NCBI GenBank assembly: GCA_016710525.1
Contig: JADJVQ010000037.1
Location: 1 to 64,000, forward strand
Direction: 5' to 3'
Length of the DNA stretch: 64,000 nucleotides
Source of the DNA: Burkholderiaceae bacterium
GTDB taxonomy: Bacteria; Pseudomonadota; Gammaproteobacteria; Burkholderiales; Burkholderiaceae_E
The position numbers were made by a program, and so were the translations under genes. This document shows, piece by piece, positions 7,692 to 15,900 of this stretch (positions are counted from its first letter, which is position 1; every line of letters begins with the position of its first letter). The notes beneath the pieces are model-generated. The model was not told where the DNA came from, did not search any database, and saw only the letters and a program-made list of their open reading frames with translations.

Positions 7692-8762
7692 TCAGCCGCG
7701 AGACGCCGCCGCCGACATCGCCCATTCGCCGGCCGATGGCACGCTCGGCAGGCCCGGGCCGGACAGCCCGGTCGCCTGACGGACCGCGCGCAGCACCGCA
7801 GCGGCCATCACGGCGGCGCCGATCGCGCCAAGCGCAGACGGATTGCCGCTCAGGCCGCTGCTGCCGGTGGCCAGCGCGAAAATCGTGTCGCCGTCGAACA
7901 TCGTGTGGACCGGGTCGATGGTGCGCGCCAGGCCATCGTGGGCCATCTGGGCCATCTTCTGCGCCTGCGCTTTGGTGAGCAGCGCGTCGGTAGCGATGCA
8001 GCCGATCGTGGTGGCCATGCCGGCGCTCAGCCCGGCGGGCATCTCGCCGGCCAGCAGCGAAGGCATCGTGCCGGCGATCCGACGGCCGTCGGCACTGCGC
8101 AGCCCGGCCACGATCCGCCCGGTGGTGGGATCGATCACGTCACCCACGGCGTTGACCGCCACCAGGGCGCCGACGGTGATCGCGCCGACCTTGATCGAGG
8201 CGCTGCCGAGCCCGCCTCGCATGGCGCGTTCCATGCCGAACAGTTTGCCCACGGTGGCGCCCGCCCCGGCGCCGACCGAGCCCTCGGCCGGCGGCGTGGC
8301 AGCGGCGGCCTGGCAGGCCGCGTATCCGGCGGCCGCGTCCGGACGGATGCGGTGATCGCCCACGGTCAGGTCGAACAGAATCGCGGCAGGGACGATCGGT
8401 ACGGTGGCCGGTCCTGCCAGGTAACCGAAACCCCGCTCTTCCAGCCAACGGACCACGCCGCTGGCGCTGTCCAGCCCGAAGGCGCTGCCGCCGGCCAACA
8501 AAACCGCGTGCACCTTCTCGACGAGATTGACCGGCGACAGCAGGTCGGTCTCGCGCGTGCCGGGCGCGGCGCCGCGCACATCGACACCGGCGGTGGCACC
8601 CGCTTCGGTCAGGATGACCGTGCAGCCGGTCGGCCGGCGCCGATCGGTGAAGTGACCGACCTTGATGCCGGCCACATCGGTGATCGAGCCGCCCTCGGGC
8701 AGCACCACCGAACCCGATGGCGGCCGGTTCGCCGACAGCCGGTCAGCGGCTGATCGCGGCAT
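7692..8762 (-). CDS. P1 family peptidase (S58, DmpA-like)
   Basis: A 356-residue N-terminal-nucleophile hydrolase of peptidase family S58 (L-aminopeptidase/D-esterase or beta-aminopeptidase type), which self-cleaves into two chains. Family signatures are SITDVAGIKVGHFTD near the start, LLAGGSAFGLDSASGV, the glycine-rich GSVGAGAGATVGKL, and GALVAVNAVGDVIDP. No signal peptide is visible. The start at 8762 overlaps the end of the upstream serine hydrolase gene by 20 bases, indicating translational coupling. Paired with that hydrolase it suggests processing of unusual amides or peptides (inference). I did not fix the self-cleavage residue. Substrate unknown. Confidence 0.88.
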   Translation of the reverse strand: MPRSAADRLSANRPPSGSVVLPEGGSITDVAGIKVGHFTDRRRPTGCTVILTEAGATAGVDVRGAAPGTRETDLLSPVNLVEKVHAVLLAGGSAFGLDSASGVVRWLEERGFGYLAGPATVPIVPAAILFDLTVGDHRIRPDAAAGYAACQAAAATPPAEGSVGAGAGATVGKLFGMERAMRGGLGSASIKVGAITVGALVAVNAVGDVIDPTTGRIVAGLRSADGRRIAGTMPSLLAGEMPAGLSAGMATTIGCIATDALLTKAQAQKMAQMAHDGLARTIDPVHTMFDGDTIFALATGSSGLSGNPSALGAIGAAVMAAAVLRAVRQATGLSGPGLPSVPSAGEWAMSAAASRG

Positions 8763-10014
8763 AGATCATGTTGCGCAGGATGGTCCGGTAGGCCGCGCGC
8801 TGTCGCGGCGACTGGATCATGAAGACCACCACCAGATCATTGCGCGGATCGACCCAGAAATAGGTGCCTGCTGCGCCACCCCAGTAATACTCGCCCGGCG
8901 CGCCGGGTGCCGCGGCTTCGCCGGTCGCCGTGCGGACCGCAAACCCCAGGCCGAAACCGTAGCCGGGCCCCGGCAAATAAAGCGGCGTGCGTGCGATCGC
9001 ACTGCCCAGGTGGTCCGACGTCATGAACTCGACGGTGCGCGGCCCCAGGATGCGCCGCCCGTTCAGCTCGCCGCCATTGCGCAGCATCAGCGCGAACCGG
9101 GCGTAGTCGGTGGCGCTCGAGATCAGTCCGCCGCCCGCGGATTCGGCGCGGCGCGCCACCCGCGGGTTGCCGATGACGGCACCGATGCCCAGCACCCGGT
9201 CGTCGGGCAGGGGTTCGGCCAGACGTGCCTGGCGAGCCGGCTCGGTCACGTAGAAGCTGGTGTCCTTCATCCCCAGCGGATCGAGCAGACGGGTCTTCAG
9301 GAACTGCGACAGCGGCATCCCCCCGGCCACCTCGATCACACGGCCGAGCAGGTCGGTGGACACGCCATAATCCCAGGTGCTGCCCGGCTGGAAATGCAGC
9401 GGCAGGGACGCGAGCCGGCTGGCAAAGGTCGACAGGCTGTCGTTCGCATCGGGGTCGACGCCGGCGGCCCGATAGGCCCGCTTCACGGGCGTATCGCCGA
9501 AAAATCCGTAAGTCAGGCCCGAGGTGTGCCGAAGCAGGTCGTGCACCGTCACCGGGCGGCGCGCGGGCACCCGCTCGAGCGTGGCGTCCGCCCCGGACTG
9601 ACCCGGTTTCTCGACGCCGACGCTGACCGAGGCGAACTCCGGGATGTAGCGCGCCACCGGATCGTCCAGCGCCAGCCGGCCGTCTTCGACCAGCATCATC
9701 GCGGCCACGCTGGCGATCGGTTTGGTCATCGAATAGATGCGAAAGAGGGCATCGCGCGCCATCGGCACGTCGGTGGACCCATCGCGTCGCCCGAAGCTCT
9801 CGAAATAGGCGACCTTGCCCTGGCGGGCGATCAGCAGAACCGCGCCGGGAATCTTGCGCCCGTCGATCTCGGCCTGCAGCCATCGGCCGACCCGCTCGAG
9901 CCGTTCGGGCGACAGGCCGACCTCTTCGGGGGGAACGCGCGGCAGATCCTGGGCCAGGGAGGCGCCGCCCAGCAGGAGCATCAGTACAACGAGCATCGGG
10001 CGAAGCAGGCTCAT
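8743..10014 (-). CDS. Serine hydrolase, beta-lactamase class C-like
   Basis: A 423-residue exported hydrolase. Residues 1-21 form a signal peptide (hydrophobic VVLMLLLGGASLA, likely cut after LA). The SxxK motif is S95-M-T-K98, and YGVS in TWDYGVSTDLLG is the YxN/S element. It falls in the Pfam beta-lactamase group that includes esterases, D-aminopeptidases and carboxypeptidases; true resistance enzymes are a minority. GRRDGSTDVPMARDALFRIYSM is typical of esterase-like members. It is the first gene of a two-gene unit with the S58 peptidase, and both could act on D-amino acid or beta-amino compounds (inference). The start has no competitor that keeps the signal peptide. Confidence 0.88.
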   Translation of the reverse strand: MSLLRPMLVVLMLLLGGASLAQDLPRVPPEEVGLSPERLERVGRWLQAEIDGRKIPGAVLLIARQGKVAYFESFGRRDGSTDVPMARDALFRIYSMTKPIASVAAMMLVEDGRLALDDPVARYIPEFASVSVGVEKPGQSGADATLERVPARRPVTVHDLLRHTSGLTYGFFGDTPVKRAYRAAGVDPDANDSLSTFASRLASLPLHFQPGSTWDYGVSTDLLGRVIEVAGGMPLSQFLKTRLLDPLGMKDTSFYVTEPARQARLAEPLPDDRVLGIGAVIGNPRVARRAESAGGGLISSATDYARFALMLRNGGELNGRRILGPRTVEFMTSDHLGSAIARTPLYLPGPGYGFGLGFAVRTATGEAAAPGAPGEYYWGGAAGTYFWVDPRNDLVVVFMIQSPRQRAAYRTILRNMIYAAISR

Positions 10015-10067
10015 GTCGATTCAGTGTCGTGAATTCGCAGCACAGGGCATCGGATCGGGTCGCAGCA

Positions 10068-10134
10068 GGCACGGCCGGTGGCAGGGCACGGACAGCGGCA
10101 GGGAATGGCCGTGGTGAGGCACGGGCAGTGGCAG
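10068..10134. repeat. 17-bp imperfect tandem repeats in a divergent intergenic region
   Basis: Units GGCACGGCCGGTGGCAG (10068-10084), GGCACGGACAGCGGCAG (10085-10101) and GGCACGGGCAGTGGCAG (10118-10134) differ at a few sites. The 16 bases between the second and third look like a diverged unit. They lie 54 bases upstream of the serine hydrolase start and 133 bases upstream of the SDR start. A role as repeated protein-binding site is possible. Confidence 0.6.
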
Positions 10135-10266
10135 CATTCGAGTATAGCTGCCGAGCGAAACGCCGCGCGCCCGCGCTCGCAACAGAGCTTTCGCACCGCG
10201 GCTATGATCGGACTCGCCGGGCTCCGCGCCCGGCGCGGGCCCGCCTCCCACTCCAAGGATTCTTCG

Positions 10267-11082
10267 ATGTCTGCTTCCGCCAGCCCCGCCAGCGCCCGCG
10301 CCGGCCTGTTCGACCTGACCGGCAAGGTCGCCGTGATCACCGGCGCAAGCCGCGGCATCGGCCGCGCGATCGCCGAACGCATGGCCGAGCATGGCGCGCG
10401 CGTCGTCGTGTCCAGCCGCAAGCTGGACGCCTGCGAGGCCGTGGTCGCGGGAATCCGAGACCGCGGCGGCGACGCGATGGCCATGGCCTGCCACATCGGG
10501 CGCAAGGAAGACCTGGCCGCCCTGGTGCAGGCGACCAATGCGCGCTGGGGCGCGATCGATATCCTGGTCTGCAATGCGGCGGTCAATCCGTACTACGGGC
10601 CGGCCACCGGGATGTCCGACGAAGCCTACGACCGGATCATGAACAGCAATGTGCGCAGCAACTTCTGGCTGACCAACCTGGTCGCGCCGCAGATGGCCGC
10701 GCGCAAAGACGGCGCCATCATCATCATCTCGTCGATCGGCGGCTACCAGGGCTCGGACCGGCTGGGGGTGTACGCGCTGTCCAAGGCCGCCGACATGCAG
10801 CTCGCGCGCAATCTGGCCGTCGAATGGGGGCGCCAGAACGTGCGCGCCAACTGCATCGCGCCGGGCCTGATCAAGACCGATTTCGCGCGCCAGTTGTGGG
10901 AAACGCCCGCCCTGCTGGCCAAGACGGTCGCCCACACGCCGCTGGGCCGCATCGGCGAGCCTGACGAGATCGCCGCCGCGGCGATCCTGCTGGCCGGCCC
11001 CGGCGGACGCTTCATGACCGGCCAGACGATCGCCATCGATGGCGGCCGCCTGGCCGGCTTTTCACGCGGCGACGTCGAATAA
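10267..11082 (+). CDS. SDR family oxidoreductase
   Basis: A 271-residue short-chain dehydrogenase/reductase. The cofactor loop TGASRGIG is at residues 25-32, NAAV around 103-106, catalytic Ser at 155/156, and the Y169-x3-K173 pair in GVYALSKAA. The fold and the pattern SSIGGYQGSDRLGVY match the SDR group around dehydrogenase/reductase member 4. R50 after the second strand (VVVSSRK) suggests NADP(H) preference. The ATG at 10267 follows AAGGA and the conserved start of the fold; a possible -10 TATGAT lies at 10203-10208. It heads a run with a carboxymuconolactone decarboxylase-like protein, a quinone oxidoreductase and a c-type cytochrome, so it may oxidise an alcohol intermediate. Substrate unknown. 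Confidence 0.9.
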   Translation: MSASASPASARAGLFDLTGKVAVITGASRGIGRAIAERMAEHGARVVVSSRKLDACEAVVAGIRDRGGDAMAMACHIGRKEDLAALVQATNARWGAIDILVCNAAVNPYYGPATGMSDEAYDRIMNSNVRSNFWLTNLVAPQMAARKDGAIIIISSIGGYQGSDRLGVYALSKAADMQLARNLAVEWGRQNVRANCIAPGLIKTDFARQLWETPALLAKTVAHTPLGRIGEPDEIAAAAILLAGPGGRFMTGQTIAIDGGRLAGFSRGDVE

Positions 11083-11131
11083 CGCTCCGTCGTCCCGACA
11101 ACTCAACCCCCGCTCTCGCGAAAGACCCGCC

Positions 11132-11524
11132 ATGAACCAAGACGACAAATCCGACGCCTGGAAAAAAGGTTATGCCGCACGCAGCAAGGTGCTGGGGGAG
11201 GCTTACGTCGAAAAGGCGTTTGCCGACGCCGACGACCTCACGATGGACCTGCAGAACTACCTGACCGAACACGCCTGGGGTGCCTCCTGGGCGCGGCCCG
11301 GGCTGGACTTCAAGACCCGCAGCATGCTCAACCTCGCGATGATCACCGCGCTGAACCGGCCGCACGAGCTCGAGGTCCACCTGCGGGGTGCGCTGCGCAA
11401 CGGCGTCACCCGCGCCGAGATCAAGGAGATCCTGCTGCACACCGCGGTCTATTGCGGCGCGCCGGCGGCCCTGGACAGCTTCCGGATCGCGCGCAAGGTG
11501 TTCGCCGAACAGGACGCCACGTGA
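11132..11524 (+). CDS. Carboxymuconolactone decarboxylase-like protein (PcaC type)
   Basis: A 130-residue all-helical protein of the CMD/AhpD superfamily, close to the 4-carboxymuconolactone decarboxylase branch. It shows ELEVHLRGALRNGVTRAEIKEILLHTAVYCGAPAA in two parts: the His-containing helix (EVHLRGALRNG) and the AEIKEILLHTA helix conserved in PcaC. It lacks the CxxC of AhpD peroxidases, so it is not a peroxide reductase. Length fits stand-alone PcaC. It follows the SDR by 49 bases and precedes the quinone oxidoreductase by 31, on the same strand. Many such proteins sit in catabolic clusters without acting on carboxymuconolactone, and no other protocatechuate gene is present. Confidence 0.85.
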   Translation: MNQDDKSDAWKKGYAARSKVLGEAYVEKAFADADDLTMDLQNYLTEHAWGASWARPGLDFKTRSMLNLAMITALNRPHELEVHLRGALRNGVTRAEIKEILLHTAVYCGAPAALDSFRIARKVFAEQDAT

Positions 11525-11555
11525 GCAGGCCCCAGCCCTCCCCGCGGAGACCCCG

Positions 11556-12605
11556 ATGAGCAGCACACCCACGGCCGGAAACAACACAGCGGCGGCAGCC
11601 GGCACTGCCGGTCATTACACCGCGCTGGTCTGCCGCGCACTGAGCGACGATCTGTCCGGGCTGGCGTTCGAACAGGTCGCGCGCCGGCCTCTGGCGCCCG
11701 ACGAGATCCGGGTGCGGATGCGCGCCACCGCCCTCGGATTCCCCGATCTGCTGATGACGCGCGGCCTGTACCAGGTCAAGCCGCCCCTGCCGTACGTGCC
11801 GGGCATGGAGTCCTGTGCCGAGATCATCGAAATTGGCGCCCAGTCCGGCGCGCCCTGGCCCTGCGGCCAGCGCGTGATCGTCTCGGGAAAGGAAGGGGCT
11901 CTCGCGCACGAAAGGATCGTCCGCCGCACCCAGCTGCGCCCGGTGCCGGAAGGCCTCAGCGACGAGCAGGCAGCCGCCCTGACATCGCAGGGGGTCACCG
12001 CCTATGTGTCGCTGGTCCGCCGGGCCCAGCTGGAACGCGGCGAAACCCTGCTGGTGCACGGCGCCAGTGGCGGGGTCGGGCTGGCGGCGGTGCGCCTGGG
12101 CGCCCACCTCGGGGCCCGCGTGATCGCGACCGGCTCGAGCGCCGCCAAGCTGGCGGTCGCCGCCGCCAACGGCGCGCACGAGACGGTCGACCTCAGCGTG
12201 GTCGGCGCCGGCGGACTGCGCGACCGGATCCGCGAACTGACCGCCGACAAGGGGGTCGACGTGGTCTTCGATCCGGTCGGCGGCGACCTCTTCGATGCGT
12301 CGATCCGCTGCCTGATCTGGGGCGGGCGACTGGTGGTGGTCGGCTTCGCCAGCGGCCGCATTCCCAGTGTCGCCGCCAACCAGATCCTGATCCGCGGCAT
12401 CTCGGTGATCGGCGTGCGCGCCGGCGAATACGGGCGCCGCGACCCCGTACGCGGTGCTGAAAACATCATCGAGGTCGATCGCCTGGCCCGTGCCGGTGTC
12501 CTGCTGCCGCACATCGGACTGCGCCTGCCGCTGCTGCGGGCGATCGAAGGCTTCGAGAAGCTTGCGGCACGCCAGTCGGTGGGCCGCATCGTCGTCACCC
12601 CATAA
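11556..12605 (+). CDS. Zinc-less NADPH:quinone oxidoreductase, MDR family
   Basis: A 349-residue medium-chain reductase/dehydrogenase. A GroES-like domain is followed by a Rossmann domain with VHGASGGVGLAAVRLGA, the NADPH-binding signature. The Cys and His that bind zinc in alcohol dehydrogenases are missing, placing it with quinone oxidoreductases and enoyl reductases. MRATALGFPDLLMTRGLYQVKPPLPYVPGMESCAEI is the characteristic N-terminal segment, read in two parts. The ATG at 11556 follows CGGAGA. It is third in the SDR / PcaC-like / oxidoreductase / cytochrome run. Physiological acceptor unknown; enoyl-CoA-type substrates are an alternative. Confidence 0.88.
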   Translation: MSSTPTAGNNTAAAAGTAGHYTALVCRALSDDLSGLAFEQVARRPLAPDEIRVRMRATALGFPDLLMTRGLYQVKPPLPYVPGMESCAEIIEIGAQSGAPWPCGQRVIVSGKEGALAHERIVRRTQLRPVPEGLSDEQAAALTSQGVTAYVSLVRRAQLERGETLLVHGASGGVGLAAVRLGAHLGARVIATGSSAAKLAVAAANGAHETVDLSVVGAGGLRDRIRELTADKGVDVVFDPVGGDLFDASIRCLIWGGRLVVVGFASGRIPSVAANQILIRGISVIGVRAGEYGRRDPVRGAENIIEVDRLARAGVLLPHIGLRLPLLRAIEGFEKLAARQSVGRIVVTP

Positions 12606-12610
12606 CGGCG

Positions 12611-12976
12611 ATGGCCATGCTCAAGGCGTTCCGCCAGCCGGCCTGGCCGCGATGGGCGGCCGCTGCCCTGGCCGTCGTCGCGCTGGGCGCGGCGCTGGCG
12701 AGCGGCCTGGCGCGCGCGCAGGGCGGCGGCCCGTTCCAGGATGCAGACCTCGCGCTGGGTGAGCGGCTGATCAGCGAACACCGGTGCGCGGCCTGCCATC
12801 AGCGCAAGGTGGGTGGCAACGGCAGCGCGATCTACCGTCCCAAGGGCCGGATCGGCAATGCCGGGCAGTTGCGCACCATGGTCGAGTACTGCAATACCGA
12901 CCTCGGACTGTCCTTGTTTCCGGACGAAGTGAATGCCATTGCCGCGGTCCTGAACCGCGATCACTACCGCTTCTGA
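12611..12976 (+). CDS. Small periplasmic c-type cytochrome
   Basis: A 121-residue protein with a long N-terminal signal (Arg-containing start, then WAAAALAVVALGAALASGLARA) and one heme-binding CAACH motif (C59, C62, H63). A Met in LRTMVEYC near residue 90 could be the distal ligand. After export and heme attachment it would carry electrons in the periplasm. It starts 5 bases after the quinone oxidoreductase stop and ends 1 base before the end of the convergent sensor kinase, so there is no room for a terminator between them. Its placement after SDR and oxidoreductase genes suggests an electron acceptor role for an oxidation in this cluster (inference). Confidence 0.85.
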   Translation: MAMLKAFRQPAWPRWAAAALAVVALGAALASGLARAQGGGPFQDADLALGERLISEHRCAACHQRKVGGNGSAIYRPKGRIGNAGQLRTMVEYCNTDLGLSLFPDEVNAIAAVLNRDHYRF

Positions 12977-12977
12977 G

Positions 12978-15900
12978 TCATTTCGAAGACGGCGAGGCTG
13001 GCGCTGCAGCCGCCTCGGCGGTCACCTGATCGAGACATTCGCGGGCACGCGCCAGGGTGGCGTGCAGAACGGCCAGCAGATCGCCCTGATGCCTGGCACC
13101 GGGCGTGGCGCCGGCCCTCAGTTCGGCATCGATTCGCGTCGCCAGGTCGGCCAGCGCGAACATACCCAGCGAACGCACGCTGCCCTTCAGAGTATGGGCG
13201 AGCCGCTTGATGTCCGGATCGCCGGCCTTTGGCTGGTCCAGGTGCATCTGGGCCAGCTGCGATGCCACCGGTGAATACACATCGAGGAAGATCTTCAGCC
13301 CCTGGGCGAACAGCGAGGCACGGCCAAGGCAGCCGCGGATGCCTTCATTGACATCCAGCAGCGCCACAGGGGCCCCGCCAGTCTGCGCGCTGGCCTGCGC
13401 GCTGGCCAGCGCACGTGCCGGGTCGACAGGTTCGTCGGCCTGGGCGCCCGGCCGGGCCGTCTGGGCCGTCTGGGCCGTCTGGGCCGTCTGGGCCGTCTGG
13501 GCCGCCTCGGCCGGCCGAGCGACGTCGGCGAGCGCGGCCCGCCTCACGACAGTCCAGCGGTACAGAGCCGACAGCAGACGGGCCGGCTCGACGGGCTTGG
13601 TCAGATGATCGTTCATGCCGGCACGCAGCGTCCGGTCGCGATCGCCCTCCAGCGCGTCGGCCGTCGTCGCGAGGATCGGCAGATCGCGGCCCGAGGGCCC
13701 AAGCGCGCGGATCGCCGCGGTCGCCTGGTAGCCATCCATCAGAGGCATATGGACATCCATCAGCACCACGTCGGGCAGCTTCTCGCGGACAGCCTCGACC
13801 GCCTGAATGCCGTTTTCGGCAATCCGGACCGACGCGCCCGAATCGCTCAGGATCGCCAGGACCAGGGCCCGGTTCAGATCGTTGTCCTCGACCAGCAGCA
13901 CATCGATGCCCTTGAAAGCCCCGGGCACCGAGGCGCCGGCCGTGGTCGGGTCGGAGTGCTCCGGGCCGTCGATACGGCGGGCCCCGCGCCCGGCGGGAAC
14001 GGGATCGGCGCCGATCGCCTGGCGCAGCTGCGACGGCAGAGCCGGCACCAGGAGCGATGCTTCGCCGGGCGGCATGTTCGACAAGCGCCGCCCGAGCAGC
14101 AGTGTGCGCGGGGCGCAGGGCAGATGCCGAATACCCTCCAGCCAGCTGCCGGGATCGGTGGGCAGATCGCGGCGGTCGATCAGCGCCAGCGGCGAACTGG
14201 CGGGCGGCGCAGCAGCCAGCCAGGCACGCAGTCCGTCCAGATCAGGCACCGCCTGGGCCGTCATCCGCAGGTGGGACAACTGCTCGATCAGGCACTCGCA
14301 TGCCGCGGGATGGCTGTGCAATACGACGACCTCAGGCACCCGCGCTGGCGGCGGGTCCCAGAGCAGCGGAGCGAGCGCGGCTTGCGGTTGCGGCAGTTCG
14401 AGCCAGAAGGTCGACCCCTGGCCCGGTTCGGAGCGCACGCCGACCTCGCCCTGCATCAGGCTGGCCAGCCGGCGGCAGATCGACAGCCCCAGTCCGGTGC
14501 CGCCGAACCGGCGGCTGGTGCTGAGGTCTCCCTGCACGAACGGCTTGAAGATTTCGGCCTGCTGCGGCGCGCTCATCCCGACGCCCGAATCGGCCACTTC
14601 GACGCGCAGGCGACCAGCCTGGGTGTGGAGCACACTGATCCGCACGAAGCCGCGCTCGGTGAACTTGATCGCGTTGCTGACCAGATTGAGCAGGATCTGG
14701 CCGATGCGCGCGGGGTCGCCGGAATACTCTGCCCGGACGTCGGCCGCGACATCGAACAGCAGCTCGAGGCGTTTTTCGGCGGCGCCGAATCCCGCCACAT
14801 CGAGCACCGGGCCCAGCACATCCTCCAATGCGAAGGAAATCGATTCGACGTCCAGCCGGCCGGCTTCGATCTTGGAGAAATCGAGCACATCGTTGAGCAC
14901 GATCAGCAGGCTTCGGGCCGCTGAATGCGCCTGCGCCGCATACGAACTGGCCTGCGCCAGGGAGACCGCACCATGGGCTAGACCGGTCATGCCGATGATG
15001 GCATTCATCGGCGTGCGGATCTCATGGCTCATGTTCGCCAGGAAGGCACTCTTGGCGCGGTTGGCCGCTTCGGCCACCTGGCGCGCCTGCTCGATCGCGT
15101 CGGTGGCGGTCCGTTCGGCGGTCACGTCGATGTCGATGCCCACCGCATGCAAGTGCCCGGCCGCCGGATCCCGTTCGACGCGTCCGATGCAGCGAATCCA
15201 TCGCACACCCCGCCCCGGATGACCGACCCGGTAATCGAGCACGAACGAGCGGGTCTGGGGGTCGGCGCGCAGCCGATGCATCTGCGCCCCCATGACCGCG
15301 CGATCGTCCGGATGCACCAGCGCCAGCCGCTGGCCGATCGGATTCGGATCGATTCCGTAGAGGTCGCGCGCCCGTTCGTCCCAGGTCACGACATCGGTGC
15401 TGCTGTGATAATCCCAGACCGATGCATTGGCGGCCGACAGCGCCAGACCGAGCCGGTCGTTGGCCTGGGTCAGGCGCTCGCGGGCCGCGAGGTCTTCGGT
15501 GATGTCCCAGTTGACCCCCGCGAGCCGCACGGGCTGGCCGCGGTCGTTGCTTTCCAGGCGGCCCGCGCTGCGGACCCAGCGCACCGATCCCTTCACCCGG
15601 ATCCGATAGACGATCTCGAATCCGCCCAGCCCGTCGATCGTGCGCCGGAACGAGGACTCGACCAGGTCGCGGTCATCCGGCAGGATGCGCTCGAGATACC
15701 AGCTGACGTCGACCGGGTCGAGCGAGGGCAGGTCGAACAGGCGCACACCTATTGCGGTCTGCACCACCGTCTGCGACTTGAGGTCGAACTCCCACAGTCC
15801 CAGGCCGCCGGCCTCGGCGGCCAGTTCGAAACGCTGGGTGATGCGCTCGAGATCGCGCCGCGCACGCCGCGATTCGGTGACATCCATGTTCATGCCATAG

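Noticed and set aside
8743..10014. Antibiotic-resistance beta-lactamase
   Set aside because: It has SxxK and YxS motifs but the segment context matches esterase/peptidase-like members; resistance is not supported.
11132..11524. AhpD-type alkylhydroperoxidase
   Set aside because: The CxxC motif of AhpD is absent; the helices match the carboxymuconolactone decarboxylase branch.
13454..13507. Possible CRISPR-like array
   Set aside because: Direct 9-base repeats without spacers, inside a coding linker and in frame; not CRISPR.
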